Origin: Pseudomonadota bacterium
GTDB lineage: Bacteria > Pseudomonadota > Gammaproteobacteria > Steroidobacterales > Steroidobacteraceae
Direction of reading: 5' to 3'
Assembly: GCA_021822385.1 (NCBI GenBank)
Contig: JAKARC010000011.1
Span: 1-58,604 of the forward strand
DNA: 58,604 bases
Made by a program: the position numbers and the translations under genes. How positions within the stretch are numbered: position 1 is the first letter of the stretch; the number at the start of each line of letters is the position of its first letter. The notes under the pieces were generated by a model. That model was not told the DNA's origin, did no database searches, and saw nothing but the letters and a program-made list of their open reading frames with translations. Positions 1 to 8,642 of this stretch are shown here, piece by piece.

Positions 1-911
1 GATCTCGGCGCCTCGCTCACTTCGGGCAGATCGCGCTTGGCCGCACCCGGGCCACTGCCGAACCAGACATAGGAGTGCGCGGCGTCCGGCTTGAGGGCGA
101 CATCGGCAACCTCGCGCAGATACACCGGCCGGCCCGCGTGCATGCCGACGACGAGGTTGTTCACCACGGCACGGTCGGCGAGGAACTGCCCAGCCTGCAC
201 CGGCACCACCTTGTCGTTACCGATCAGCGCGCCGGCCTGCAACGTGAGATTGGCCGCTTGCAGGGCGTGCGCGATCTCGCCGGCGTCAAGTCCATAGGCG
301 GCGAGCTTGCCCGGATCGAGCCGCACGCGCACGATGCTGCGCGGCGCGCCGATCGTATGCACCCGGCGTGTCCCGGGCACCCGCTGCAACTGCGTCTCGA
401 TCGCGTGCGCGACCTGCCCGAGCGAGTAGGACCCGCCCGTCGGATCGCGCCGCCAGAGCGTCAGCGTCATCATCGGTACGTTCGCTATACCCATCGGCCG
501 CACCAGCGGCTTGAGGATCCCGGAGTTCGCCGGCCACAGATTCCGATGCGAATAGATCGCGTTGTACAGCCGCACGATCGCGGTGGTACGCGGCTGACCG
601 ACCCGGTACTGCACGGTGACCACAGCGAGTCCCGGGCGCGATACCGAATAGATGTGCTTGATGCCCCGGATCGCGCTCAGCACCCGTTCGAGCGGAGTGG
701 TGACCTGCCGCTCGACCTGGAGCGAGGAGGCGCCCGGGAAGGGCACGAATACATTCGCAAACGTGACATTGATATCGGGGTCTTCCTGGCGCGGAGTCAC
801 CGCCAGTGCGAACAGCCCCAGGGTCACCGCCACGATCGCGAGCAGCGGGGTGATTTGATTGTGCAGGAACCGCCGGGCGAGCCGGCCGCTGAACCCGAGC
901 TCGGTGCTCAC
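1..911 (-). CDS. RND efflux permease, N-terminal part (cut by window edge)
   Basis: The frame starts at a GTG (909-911) and stays open to the left edge, giving about 303 residues of an inner-membrane proton-driven RND pump. The N terminus reads MSTELGFSGRLARRF, then one membrane segment (ITPLLAIVAVTLGLFALAV) and the periplasmic porter region; 'PRQEDPDI' and 'TPLERVLSAIRGIKH' are typical of an RND subfamily that begins this way. The start overlaps the stop of the adaptor gene by 4 bases (GTGA), so translation is probably coupled. It is the third gene of an operon with the DUF2892 protein and the adaptor, facing an ArsR-type regulator. The substrate cannot be told from the sequence. The C-terminal two thirds lie outside the window. 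Confidence 0.85.
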   Translation of the reverse strand, partial: MSTELGFSGRLARRFLHNQITPLLAIVAVTLGLFALAVTPRQEDPDINVTFANVFVPFPGASSLQVERQVTTPLERVLSAIRGIKHIYSVSRPGLAVVTVQYRVGQPRTTAIVRLYNAIYSHRNLWPANSGILKPLVRPMGIANVPMMTLTLWRRDPTGGSYSLGQVAHAIETQLQRVPGTRRVHTIGAPRSIVRVRLDPGKLAAYGLDAGEIAHALQAANLTLQAGALIGNDKVVPVQAGQFLADRAVVNNLVVGMHAGRPVYLREVADVALKPDAAHSYVWFGSGPGAAKRDLPEVSEAPR

Positions 912-1981
912 TGTGCGCTCCCGGTGAGCACCGGGAACGGCTCGAGCCGGCGCATCGCCAGAAGCGGATTAAGCGCAACCCGCTCCCCGCCGACAAGTCC
1001 CGAGAGCACCTCGACCTCGGCGCCGATCCGTCGCCCCAGCCTGACCTGCTGCAGCAGCGTGTTGCCATTGGCTTGCACAAGATACACGGCGGTCACCGCG
1101 CTGCGGCGCACCACGGCACTCACCGGTATCAGCAACTCCCGCCGCCGGCCGGTGGGAAAGCGCACGCGCACGATCATGCCCGGATAGAGCCCGGCGACCC
1201 GTGGCGGCAGCGATACGCGTACCGGGAAGGTATTTGAGCCGGCGGTCGCCGCCGGAAACACCACCACCCGCCGGGCCTCGAGCACTCGACCGGCAAGGTA
1301 CACCGTGGCCTTGCCCAGCCGCCGGATCGTACCGGCAAGAGACTGTGGCACGCTCACGCGCACACGCAAACGGCGCAGCGACGCCACACGCATCAGAGCC
1401 GTCCCCGGTGCAACAGCCTCGCCGACCTCGACCCGGCGGGCAACCACGACGCTCGCGTATGGCGCGCGCACCGCTGTGTAGCCCACCCCGGCGGCAGCGG
1501 CAGCGAGCTCGGCACGCGCCGCGTTGACAGCCGCAAGCGCCGCGTTGTGCGCCGCGGTCACCTGATCGAAGTCGGCTTTCGGCACCACACGCTGTTCATA
1601 CAGCGTCCGGATGCGCCGGTAGCGCTGAGTCGTCTCGATCGCCCGCGCCTCGGCGGCGCGCAGCGCCGCCCGCGCCTGCCCGAGACTGGCACGCTGAATC
1701 GTCGCCCGCAGTCGCAGCAAGACGGCACCGGCGGGCACGAAATCATTCACGCCGTAATAGATCGCCGCGACGCGTCCGCTCGTCTGCGCCGTGAGCGTCG
1801 CCCGATCGGTCGCGCGCACGACGCCCTCGAAACTGCGGCCGGCCGGCATGCTCTGCGGCTCGACACGCATTGCCGCGAGCGCGGCGGCAGCGGCTTGAGG
1901 CCGCGGCGGCCTGTGCGGTGCAGCGCAGCCGGAGAGGACCGCGGCAACGCCGCACGCGGCTGCCACGGTCCACGAGCGCAT
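908..1981 (-). CDS. RND efflux periplasmic adaptor (membrane fusion protein), lipoprotein
   Basis: This HlyD/AcrA-type adaptor links an RND pump to an outer-membrane channel. From the ATG at 1981 it has 357 residues and a lipoprotein signal with lipobox L-S-G-C (Cys19), so it should be anchored to the inner membrane and face the periplasm. The barrel-sandwich half 'VEPQSMPAGRSFEGVV', an alanine-rich alpha hairpin (about residues 80-160) and the beta-barrel part 'VRVPYASVV'-like region follow in the usual order. An upstream TTG at 2005 would add eight residues, but it has a poor ribosome site and spoils the compact lipoprotein signal. Its stop overlaps the start of the pump gene. The partner outer-membrane factor is not visible in this operon. 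Confidence 0.88.
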   Translation of the reverse strand: MRSWTVAAACGVAAVLSGCAAPHRPPRPQAAAAALAAMRVEPQSMPAGRSFEGVVRATDRATLTAQTSGRVAAIYYGVNDFVPAGAVLLRLRATIQRASLGQARAALRAAEARAIETTQRYRRIRTLYEQRVVPKADFDQVTAAHNAALAAVNAARAELAAAAAGVGYTAVRAPYASVVVARRVEVGEAVAPGTALMRVASLRRLRVRVSVPQSLAGTIRRLGKATVYLAGRVLEARRVVVFPAATAGSNTFPVRVSLPPRVAGLYPGMIVRVRFPTGRRRELLIPVSAVVRRSAVTAVYLVQANGNTLLQQVRLGRRIGAEVEVLSGLVGGERVALNPLLAMRRLEPFPVLTGSAQ

Positions 1982-2006
1982 TCGATGCACGATCCGCACC
2001 CCCAAC

Positions 2007-2207
2007 TCAGAATGCCGCGCCCGGCCGCACGCCGAAATGCTTCAGCATGCGCGCGAGCGGACAGAAGCGGCTGAAGGCCGCCTGCAGCATGTTCACACCG
2101 ACGAAGCCCGGCAACAGCAGCCACCACGGACTGATCCACCAGGCACACAAAACCCCGACGAGCACCAGCGTGCCCGCAAAGGCAAATACGACCCGATCGA
2201 TTGTCAT
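2007..2207 (-). CDS. DUF2892 (YgaP-type) small inner-membrane protein
   Basis: This 66-residue protein, starting MTIDRVVFAFAGT, has two hydrophobic segments ('VFAFAGTLVLVGVLCAWW' and 'WWLLLPGFVGVNMLQAAF') and ends in 'CPLARMLKHFGV'. That pattern is typical of DUF2892, the membrane domain of E. coli YgaP. A longer start at 2237 is possible, but the ATG at 2207 fits the family. It is the first gene of the efflux operon, 25 bases before the adaptor, and faces an ArsR-family regulator of the YgaV/BigR type. Proteins of this domain often sit beside sulfur-handling genes and such regulators; its own biochemical role here is unknown. Confidence 0.8.
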   Translation of the reverse strand: MTIDRVVFAFAGTLVLVGVLCAWWISPWWLLLPGFVGVNMLQAAFSRFCPLARMLKHFGVRPGAAF

Positions 2208-2261
2208 GACACTCTCCACGGCTTGATCCCGGGGCACGCCCGGCGACCCGACATGAAGCGC

Positions 2262-2289
2262 ATTATATTAACTATTTCTAATTTAGCAA
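2262..2289 (-). promoter_or_regulatory. Promoter of the DUF2892-adaptor-RND operon
   Basis: On the minus strand there is a perfect -10 box TATAAT (2267-2262) and a -35-like TTGCTA (2289-2284), separated by 16 bases, in an AT-rich island within GC-rich DNA. It lies about 55 bases ahead of the DUF2892 start. Repeat elements of a probable operator overlap the -35. Confidence 0.6.
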
Positions 2290-2302
2290 GTGGTAATTTA
2301 GC
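2279..2302. promoter_or_regulatory. Putative operator: two copies of TAATTTAGC
   Basis: The 9-mer TAATTTAGC occurs at 2279-2287 and again at 2294-2302, 15 bases apart. The first copy is part of the small palindrome CTAA-T-TTAG and covers the -35 of the efflux-operon promoter. The position between the regulator and its probable target makes it the likely binding site of the ArsR-type protein; this is inference. Confidence 0.5.
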
Positions 2303-2307
2303 GTCGC

Positions 2308-2691
2308 ATGATCTATACTCGATCCATGATGAAAGACACGTCATCGCCCGCGCCGCGAGCCGCAGCGCCGCCTGCCCGCACGGGCGCGCTTGCGCGCGTG
2401 GCGCGGGATCTGCAGCCGCACTGTCACGAGGCGATCGGGGTCCTGCGGGCGCTCGCGAATGAAAAGCGGCTGCTGATCCTGTGCCATCTGGTACCGGCGC
2501 CGCTATCGGTGAGCGAACTCAATGCGCGCGTGCCGCTCAGTCAGTCGGCTCTCTCCCAGCACCTGGCGGTGCTGCGCAATGCCGGCATGGTGCGCACCCG
2601 GCGCCGTTCGCAAACGGTGTACTACTCGCTTGCCACCGGCATCGTCACGCGCCTGCTCGCGGTATTGCATGATGAATTCTGCGGCCGCTGA
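2308..2691 (+). CDS. ArsR/SmtB-family repressor, BigR/SqrR/YgaV-like
   Basis: A 127-residue winged-helix DNA-binding repressor. The core 'ALANEKRLLILC' followed by 'LSQSALSQHLAVLRNAGMV' is the ArsR helix-turn-helix, and 'RRSQTVYYSL' is the wing. Cysteines sit at residues 59 (LILC) and 125 (DEFC), 66 apart. The sulfide/persulfide sensors SqrR (Cys41, Cys107) and BigR (Cys42, Cys108) have the same spacing, so disulfide or polysulfide switching is likely. The typical metal-binding ELCVCDL motif of arsenic sensors is absent. ATGs at 2326 and 2329 are alternative starts and would shorten only the unconserved N-terminal tail. It is divergent from the efflux operon and probably represses it. Confidence 0.88.
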   Translation: MIYTRSMMKDTSSPAPRAAAPPARTGALARVARDLQPHCHEAIGVLRALANEKRLLILCHLVPAPLSVSELNARVPLSQSALSQHLAVLRNAGMVRTRRRSQTVYYSLATGIVTRLLAVLHDEFCGR

Positions 2692-2766
2692 GCGCGCCTG
2701 CGCCCGCGGACAGTGCACGCCGCAGCCGCACCCGTCGCCTCGCCCCGCACACGCCCCTGCTCGCCG

Positions 2767-3579
2767 TCAGGCCCCGAAGCGAAAGCACGCATAGGCTTTG
2801 CCGCCGATCAGGCCGCGGAACTCCGCACGTCCTGGATCCTCCCCCGCGGCACCCGCGGCCACGAGCAGCGGCAGCAGATGCTCCGAGCGCGGATGGCAGA
2901 GCTGTGCATTCGGCGCCTGGGACCACTGCAGCAGGCGCGCGCGACGCTCCGCCGGCGATACGCCGGTGACCGTTTCATGCAACCACGCGTCGAAGGCGAT
3001 CGACCCCCCCTCGCCGCCGGCAAAGATTGCGCGCAGGTTGTGATAGCTGCTGCCGCTGCCGATGATGAGCACGTTCTCGGCGCGCAAGGGTGCGAGCGCC
3101 GCACCGATCGCAAGGTGACGCGCCGGATCAAGATCGTGCGTAAGCGAAAGCATGACCACCGGAATGCGCGCCGCCGGATCGATGATGAGCATTGGCACGA
3201 ACACGCCGTGGTCGAACCCGCGCTGCGCATCGGTGGCGGCACCACCCACGCTTGCGAGCAGTGTCACGATGCGGCCGGCCAGTGCCGGCGAGCCGGGTGC
3301 CGGGTAACGCAGCTGATACGTATGCGGTGGAAATCCGTAGTAGTCGTACAGCATCGTCGGCGCGGCGGCCGTGCTCACCGTCGGCACTTGAGCCTCCCAG
3401 TGCGCCGAGACGACGACGATGGCCTGCGGCGGCGCCGGTAGGCTCGGCAGTACGCCGGCGAGATAGGCGCGCAGCCCCTCGTAGGCGTGCGGTCCGAGCG
3501 GCGGCGGGAACTGCATCCAGAAGCAAGGTCCACCGCCATGGGTGAGGAACAGAGTCGGCTGCACTGCGGGATTTGACAT
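2767..3579 (-). CDS. ygiD: Extradiol aromatic ring-opening dioxygenase (4,5-DOPA dioxygenase, LigB family)
   Basis: A 270-residue class III extradiol dioxygenase of the LigB/DODA type, a cytosolic metal-dependent enzyme that cleaves catechol rings. E. coli YgiD, the nearest well-known relative, acts on L-DOPA. Candidate metal ligands and active-site histidines are His14 (LTHGGGP), His60 (SAHWE), His124 (FDHG), His180 (SYHN) and His234 (SEHLLP). The motif order and length match the family. A start at 3615 is possible but would add twelve unconserved residues; the ATG at 3579 (MSNPAVQP) is preferred. It is divergent from the MBL hydrolase gene with about 45 bases between. The natural substrate is not evident. 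Confidence 0.85.
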   Translation of the reverse strand: MSNPAVQPTLFLTHGGGPCFWMQFPPPLGPHAYEGLRAYLAGVLPSLPAPPQAIVVVSAHWEAQVPTVSTAAAPTMLYDYYGFPPHTYQLRYPAPGSPALAGRIVTLLASVGGAATDAQRGFDHGVFVPMLIIDPAARIPVVMLSLTHDLDPARHLAIGAALAPLRAENVLIIGSGSSYHNLRAIFAGGEGGSIAFDAWLHETVTGVSPAERRARLLQWSQAPNAQLCHPRSEHLLPLLVAAGAAGEDPGRAEFRGLIGGKAYACFRFGA

Positions 3580-3624
3580 GGGGTTTGTCCGCTGGGCGAG
3601 GCAGCATGCTAGCATCGGCGCGCC

Positions 3625-4497
3625 ATGAATTCGCAGTTGTGCACGCGCCGGCCGGCGACAGCGGATCTACCGATCCGCCCCGGCGAGCCGATGCAGATCG
3701 CCGCAGGGGTATGGCGTCTGACCTGCCGCAATCCCGGCGCGATGACCGGGCCGGGCACCAACAGCTATCTGATCGACGCGTGTGGCACGTGGACCGTCAT
3801 CGATCCCGGGCCGATGCACCCCGAGCACGTGCAGGCGCTGTGCGCCGCGGCCGCCGGGCCCATCGGGCAGATTCTCGTCACACACAGCCACCCCGATCAC
3901 TCGCCCGCGGCGGTAGCGCTGCGCGCGCTCACCGGCGCACGCCTGCTGGGGCGCTCAGGCGCGCATGCGCGCGGCCATGACCGCACGTTTGTGCCGGACC
4001 AGGAACTCAGCGACGGCCAGTCCGTGCCACTCGGCCCCGGCACGGTCCTGCGCGTCATTCATACTCCGGGCCACGCGGCCAATCATCTGTGCTACCTGCT
4101 CGCACCGCTGCGGCTGCTGTTCACGGGCGATCACATCATTCAAGGCTCGACCGTGGTGATCGATCCGCCCGATGGCAACATGAGCGATTACTTCGCCTCG
4201 CTCGAGCGCCTGTTGCGCGAGGACCTGGCTGTACTTGCCCCAGGTCACGGCACGCTGATCGAGCAGCCCCATGCGGCGCTGCGCGCACTCATCGCCCATC
4301 GCCTGCAGCGCGAAGCGCAGGTGCTCGCGGCGTTGTGCACCGGTCGGCCTGCGAGCTTGAGTGAACTCGTCGACCGTGTTTACCGTGACCTGCCGGCCAC
4401 CCTGCATCGGCTGGCCGAGCGCTCCGTGCTCGCGCACCTGCTCAGGCTCGAGGCGGCCGGCTGCGCCCGCCGGTACCGCGGTCGGTGGCGCTCGTGA
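3625..4497 (+). CDS. MBL-fold metallo-hydrolase, LACTB2-like
   Basis: A 290-residue metallo-beta-lactamase-fold hydrolase. The zinc motif H-x-H-x-D-H is present as HSHPDH (His87, His89, Asp91, His92), followed by 'HTPGHAANHLCYL', 'FTGDHI' and 'APGHGTLI', which supply the remaining ligands. The opening 'NPGAMTGPGTNSYLI' and the C-terminal winged-helix region (from about residue 210, 'LIAHRLQREAQVL') are typical of the LACTB2 group, whose human member is an RNA endonuclease. Many bacterial members have no assigned substrate. An internal ATG at 3691 would start nearer the conserved part. It ends 16 bases from the convergent RND pump gene. Confidence 0.87.
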   Translation: MNSQLCTRRPATADLPIRPGEPMQIAAGVWRLTCRNPGAMTGPGTNSYLIDACGTWTVIDPGPMHPEHVQALCAAAAGPIGQILVTHSHPDHSPAAVALRALTGARLLGRSGAHARGHDRTFVPDQELSDGQSVPLGPGTVLRVIHTPGHAANHLCYLLAPLRLLFTGDHIIQGSTVVIDPPDGNMSDYFASLERLLREDLAVLAPGHGTLIEQPHAALRALIAHRLQREAQVLAALCTGRPASLSELVDRVYRDLPATLHRLAERSVLAHLLRLEAAGCARRYRGRWRS

Positions 4498-4513
4498 GAG
4501 GCGCTTATGCCAC

Positions 4514-7500
4514 TCAGACCTCCTCGCGCGTGTGCCCAGAAATCAGCTGGATGATCACCGGCATGACGAGCAGCACCAGCGGCAGCTGCAGGAACACCCC
4601 GGCAATGATGGCAATCGCAAGCGGCTGCAGCATCTGATCGCCGGAGCCGCTCACCGCCGCGCCGAGCGGCAGCAGCGCAAGCACCATGGCAAGCGTACTC
4701 ATGGTGATCGGCCGCAACCGGTTGCGCGCGGCCTCGTAGATCGCCTGGTGCGGCTGCATCGTCTTCCTCAATTCCTGGTACTCCGAGACCAGGAAGATCG
4801 CCATTTCCGTCGATATGCCGATGATCATCACCATGCCCATCATGGCCGTGATGTTCAGCTGTACCCCGGTGAGCCACAGGCCGACGAACACCGCGCCGGT
4901 CGAGAACAAGGAGCTCACGATGACGACGATCGGCAGGGCGATACGCTCGTACAGGAACAGCAGCAGGATGAACTCCGCGATTAGCGCCGCGGTGAATACC
5001 TTGATCATGCCGCGGGCCGCAGCCTGCTCCTGCTTGTACTCGCCGCCGAGGGTGTAATAGACGCCGTGGGGAATCATGCCGGGACGCTCCAGCACCCGCG
5101 TAACCTCGCCGATCGCCGCGCCAAGACTGCCCCCGTCCTTGATCCGCGCGGTCACGGGCACGATCTGCGCCAGATTGTTGCGGGTCAGCCGCGGCTGCCC
5201 GGCCACGAACTTGACCTGCGCCACCGTGGCGAGCCGCATGATCCGTCCGTCGGGTGCACGAATCGGCAGATCACCGAGTTCATTGCGGTAGATCTTGCCG
5301 CGTGGCGGATCGAGCCAGAGCCGCACGCCGACATTGCGGACCGTGCCGAGGTAACGTGTGACCACCGACCCGTAGAGATAATGGTGCAGCTGGCTTGCCA
5401 CCTCCTGTGCGGTAATCCCTTCCATCGCGGCCGCGGCCGGATCGACGTGGATGTCGAGCGCGTCGCCGGCGGGCACCACACCGCTGTTGACCGACGTGGG
5501 TTGAATGTCAGGGGCCTTGGCAATCGCCGCCGCCACCCGTCGCGCCACCGTGGGCAGCACCGCCGGATCGCGCGCGGTCAGGTCTATCACCACCGGCTGC
5601 GGGCGTCCGACCAGATCCCCGATCATGTCGCTCATTAGCTGCGCGGTATCGAAATGAACGCCAGGCACTTGCGCGGCGATCTTGCGCGAGATCTCATCCA
5701 TGACGGCCCAGATATTCGGTCGTCTGTCCGGAGGAATGAGGCGCACGAAAAAGTCGCCCTCGTAGGTCGAATTCAAATCTGCCCCAAGTCCCGCACCAGT
5801 GCGACGCGAGAAACTTGCAACGAACGGATCATGCTCGAGAATTGCCTCGATCTCGAGCAGCTCCCGGTTCGACTCGGTGAGCGATGTCCCCGGTTTGGTG
5901 TGGTAATTGAGGACGAAGCCGCCCTCATCCATGCGCGGCATGAAACCGGTCGCCACGTGCGTGTAGGCGAAGAAGCCGACCGCGAGCAGCGCCACGATCC
6001 CGGGCGCCAGCCACAACGGCCGGTCGAGCAGTTTGTTCAGGGCGCGGCGGTGCGCGCGCACGAACCAGGTCTCCCGGCCGTGCGCCGGATCCTTGAAGGT
6101 ACTGAAGTTGACGAGACTGCGCGCGAGCAGCGGCACGATGAAGGCGGTCAGCAGCAACGAGATGATCAGCGCCGCAGCCACCGTGAGCGAGAGGAATTTG
6201 AAGAACGCGCCCGTGACGCCCGAGAGGAATGCGAGCGGAATGAAGATGATGACGGTGGCGAGGCTCGAGCCGATCTGTGGCCCGAAGAATTCCTTCGCGG
6301 CCTGCAGCACCGTCGCCTGCGGATGCACGATGTGCGGCAAACCGGTGCGGCGGGCAATGTGCTCGACCATCACGATCACATCGTCGATCAGCAGGCCGAT
6401 CGCCGCGGCGATGCCGCCCAGTGTCATGATGTTGAACGTCATGCCGAGCAGCGACAGCAGCAGCACGGTACTCAACACCGACAGCGGCACCACGATCATG
6501 GCGACCAGCATCACCCGCAGGTTGCGCAGGAACGCGAGCAGCACGAGACCGGCGAACACCAGGCCGATCAGAATCGCCTCCTCCAGCGCCGCCACCGAGG
6601 AGCGCACCAGTTTCGTCTGATCGTACCATTTGATGACGTGAATCGAGCGCGGCTGGGTCTTCATGAAGGCCGCAAGCTTGCGCGCGACCTTGCGTGCGAG
6701 CGTCAGAGAGTCCGCCGAACTCTGCTGATACACGTTGATATTGACGGCCGGGTGACCGTCATCATTGACCAGGAGCCATCTCGGCACGGACCCCATCGTG
6801 ATCTTGGCGATCTGCCCGAGCCGGACGATACCTCCAGTCCCGACGCGCAGCGCCACGTTGCGGACTGAATTGATCGAATGGAACCGGTTGTCGCTGATCG
6901 CCAGATACAGCAGATCGTTGTCCTGCAGCCTGCCGACCGCACGGATGATATTGGTCTGCGCGAGCGCGCGAGTCACCTGAGCGAGCGTCAGGCCATAGAC
7001 GGAGAGCTTGCGCATGTCGACCGCAACCTCCACCTCCGGGGTCGCGCCGCCGAGGATCGTCACCTTGCGGATGCCGCGAATACCGGTAAGCAGCGGCACA
7101 ATCTGATATTTCGCCAGTCGTCTGAGGGCCGATGAGGGCACCGTGTTCGAGATCAACCCATACGAGACGAACGGCATGAGGATCTCCGGACTCAGCCGCA
7201 GGGCGATGAAGGTCGTGCCCTTGGGCAAATTCGGCAGCACCTGAGCGAAGGCGGCATCGATCGTGAGCAATGCCAACTTCATGTTCGAGCCCCAGGGAAA
7301 ATCGACGAAGATCTGCGCCGAGCCGCGCGAGGTGGTCGAACTGACGTCCACCGCACCCGGCACCGCGCGCGCCACGCGCTCGAGCGGTTCGGTCACATCG
7401 ATGAGCATCTGCCGGGGCGGCATGTGGCCGGAACTGACCTCGATGCGGATGCGCGGGAAACTCGTGACGGGGAAAAGCGACACCGGAATGGTAATCACGG

Positions 7501-7582
7501 CGAAGATGCCGGCCAGGCCAAGCGCGAACGTGATCGTGAGCAGCGAGCGCCGATGACGCTCGACCCAATCGGTGAAAGTCAC
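4514..7582 (-). CDS. RND efflux permease (complete, 1022 residues)
   Basis: An inner-membrane proton-driven multidrug-type RND pump. It begins at a GTG overlapping the adaptor stop by 4 bases; a longer in-frame extension to 7939 lies inside the adaptor gene and is not real. Seen in order: N-terminal membrane helix (LLTITFALGLAGIFAVITI), first porter domain, the TM2-TM6 block, the proton-relay motif 'GLLIDDVIVMVEH' (Asp-Asp in TM4), 'ATGFMPRMDEGG' opening the second porter half, and a final helix block ending HTREEV. The adjacent Asp pair is more like hydrophobe pumps (HAE) than metal pumps (HME). With the adaptor and outer-membrane factor just upstream it makes a full tripartite system; the substrate is unknown. 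Confidence 0.93.
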   Translation of the reverse strand: MTFTDWVERHRRSLLTITFALGLAGIFAVITIPVSLFPVTSFPRIRIEVSSGHMPPRQMLIDVTEPLERVARAVPGAVDVSSTTSRGSAQIFVDFPWGSNMKLALLTIDAAFAQVLPNLPKGTTFIALRLSPEILMPFVSYGLISNTVPSSALRRLAKYQIVPLLTGIRGIRKVTILGGATPEVEVAVDMRKLSVYGLTLAQVTRALAQTNIIRAVGRLQDNDLLYLAISDNRFHSINSVRNVALRVGTGGIVRLGQIAKITMGSVPRWLLVNDDGHPAVNINVYQQSSADSLTLARKVARKLAAFMKTQPRSIHVIKWYDQTKLVRSSVAALEEAILIGLVFAGLVLLAFLRNLRVMLVAMIVVPLSVLSTVLLLSLLGMTFNIMTLGGIAAAIGLLIDDVIVMVEHIARRTGLPHIVHPQATVLQAAKEFFGPQIGSSLATVIIFIPLAFLSGVTGAFFKFLSLTVAAALIISLLLTAFIVPLLARSLVNFSTFKDPAHGRETWFVRAHRRALNKLLDRPLWLAPGIVALLAVGFFAYTHVATGFMPRMDEGGFVLNYHTKPGTSLTESNRELLEIEAILEHDPFVASFSRRTGAGLGADLNSTYEGDFFVRLIPPDRRPNIWAVMDEISRKIAAQVPGVHFDTAQLMSDMIGDLVGRPQPVVIDLTARDPAVLPTVARRVAAAIAKAPDIQPTSVNSGVVPAGDALDIHVDPAAAAMEGITAQEVASQLHHYLYGSVVTRYLGTVRNVGVRLWLDPPRGKIYRNELGDLPIRAPDGRIMRLATVAQVKFVAGQPRLTRNNLAQIVPVTARIKDGGSLGAAIGEVTRVLERPGMIPHGVYYTLGGEYKQEQAAARGMIKVFTAALIAEFILLLFLYERIALPIVVIVSSLFSTGAVFVGLWLTGVQLNITAMMGMVMIIGISTEMAIFLVSEYQELRKTMQPHQAIYEAARNRLRPITMSTLAMVLALLPLGAAVSGSGDQMLQPLAIAIIAGVFLQLPLVLLVMPVIIQLISGHTREEV

Positions 7583-8640
7583 CGTGCCGCTCCGGGACCT
7601 TTGTGCGTGCGCAGGCGGATGTGCATGCCGTTGCTCAGCTGGTGGTTGCCCGCCAGCACGAGCGGCGCATGCGCCAGCAGCGGACCGGTGATGACATTGC
7701 GATTGCCCAGGGAGTCGGCAATGCGCACGCGCACCTCGCGCGCAACGCCATTGACGGCTTGTACGACATAGGTCGCACCCCGGTCGTTGATCAGGATGGC
7801 GGCATGCGGCACGACGTAACCGCGAACTTCGCGGGTCGTGATCGCCGCCTTGCCCAGTTCTCCGGGCAGGAACGGTCCGGCCGGCAGGCCGATCTCGACC
7901 GGCACCAGTCCCGAGCCTGCCTCGGCCATCGCTCCGCACATGAGCACGCGCGCCGGCACCGAGCGGTGGCCGCCGATGAGCGTGACTCGCGCCCGGTCAC
8001 CCACGGTGATCTGCCCGGCCTGCGCCGGGATCACCCCGACCGTCAACACCAGACCACGCTGGGCGGTCAGATCGAGCAGGGGCGAACCGGCGGTGACGAG
8101 CGCACCCGGACTTGCGCTGAGCGCCGTCACAATGGCCGGAAACGGTGCGCGCAGAGTCTTTGCACCGGAGGCCCCGAGTGCCCGCAGTGCGCTTAGCTCC
8201 GCGCGCGCATCGGTGAGCGACTGGCGCGCGTCGGTCACCTGCTGTGCCGTCGCGAGATGCTCGGCCAGGAGCTTGCGGCTGCTCGCCAGCAGATGCCGAG
8301 CGACCGCGACGGACGATTTCGCCCGGGCATATGCGGCGGCCGTCTGCGGATTCGGCACCAGGCGCACGAGCGGTGCATTGCGCGGCACGGCCTGGCCGAG
8401 CCGCACGTTCACTGCGCCCACGACGGCCGGCATCGGCGCCATGATGACTTCACGGCCAGAGCGGCTCGGACCCACGGTGCCGTAGGCGATCACCTGGTGC
8501 GCCAGAGCGCCATAGCGCAGGCGTGTCAGCGTAACCAATACACTCGGGGTCAGCTTGGCGTTCGCGGCACGCGTTGGCGGCAACGCGGCGATCCGCGCGG
8601 CGGTGCAACAGAGGGCAAAGACAACAGCTCGACGACTCAT
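7579..8640 (-). CDS. RND efflux periplasmic adaptor
   Basis: A 353-residue HlyD-type membrane fusion protein. The N terminus is a Sec-type signal (cleavage likely near 'LPPTRA-AN'), not a lipoprotein signal. The biotinyl-lipoyl half 'GRVIMAPMPAVV'-like region, a helical hairpin around residues 105-150 ('ARHLLASSRKLL', 'TDARAELSALRAL'), the second lipoyl half 'LRAPFPAIVTALSA' and the C-terminal barrel ('VPHAAILINDRGATYVV') follow. It lies between the outer-membrane factor (2-base gap) and the RND pump (4-base overlap). This is the bridging subunit of the second efflux system in the window. Confidence 0.9.
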   Translation of the reverse strand: MSRRAVVFALCCTAARIAALPPTRAANAKLTPSVLVTLTRLRYGALAHQVIAYGTVGPSRSGREVIMAPMPAVVGAVNVRLGQAVPRNAPLVRLVPNPQTAAAYARAKSSVAVARHLLASSRKLLAEHLATAQQVTDARQSLTDARAELSALRALGASGAKTLRAPFPAIVTALSASPGALVTAGSPLLDLTAQRGLVLTVGVIPAQAGQITVGDRARVTLIGGHRSVPARVLMCGAMAEAGSGLVPVEIGLPAGPFLPGELGKAAITTREVRGYVVPHAAILINDRGATYVVQAVNGVAREVRVRIADSLGNRNVITGPLLAHAPLVLAGNHQLSNGMHIRLRTHKGPGAAR

Positions 8641-8642
8641 CG

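Noticed and set aside
286..1080. 264-codon minus-strand frame across the first efflux genes
   Set aside because: Arg-rich composition without homology; it lies in another frame of the pump and adaptor, both of which have clear family motifs.
7583..7939. 119-codon N-terminal extension of the second RND pump
   Set aside because: It lies entirely inside the adaptor gene and reads as random Arg/Gly-rich sequence; the GTG at 7582 overlapping the adaptor stop gives the normal RND start.
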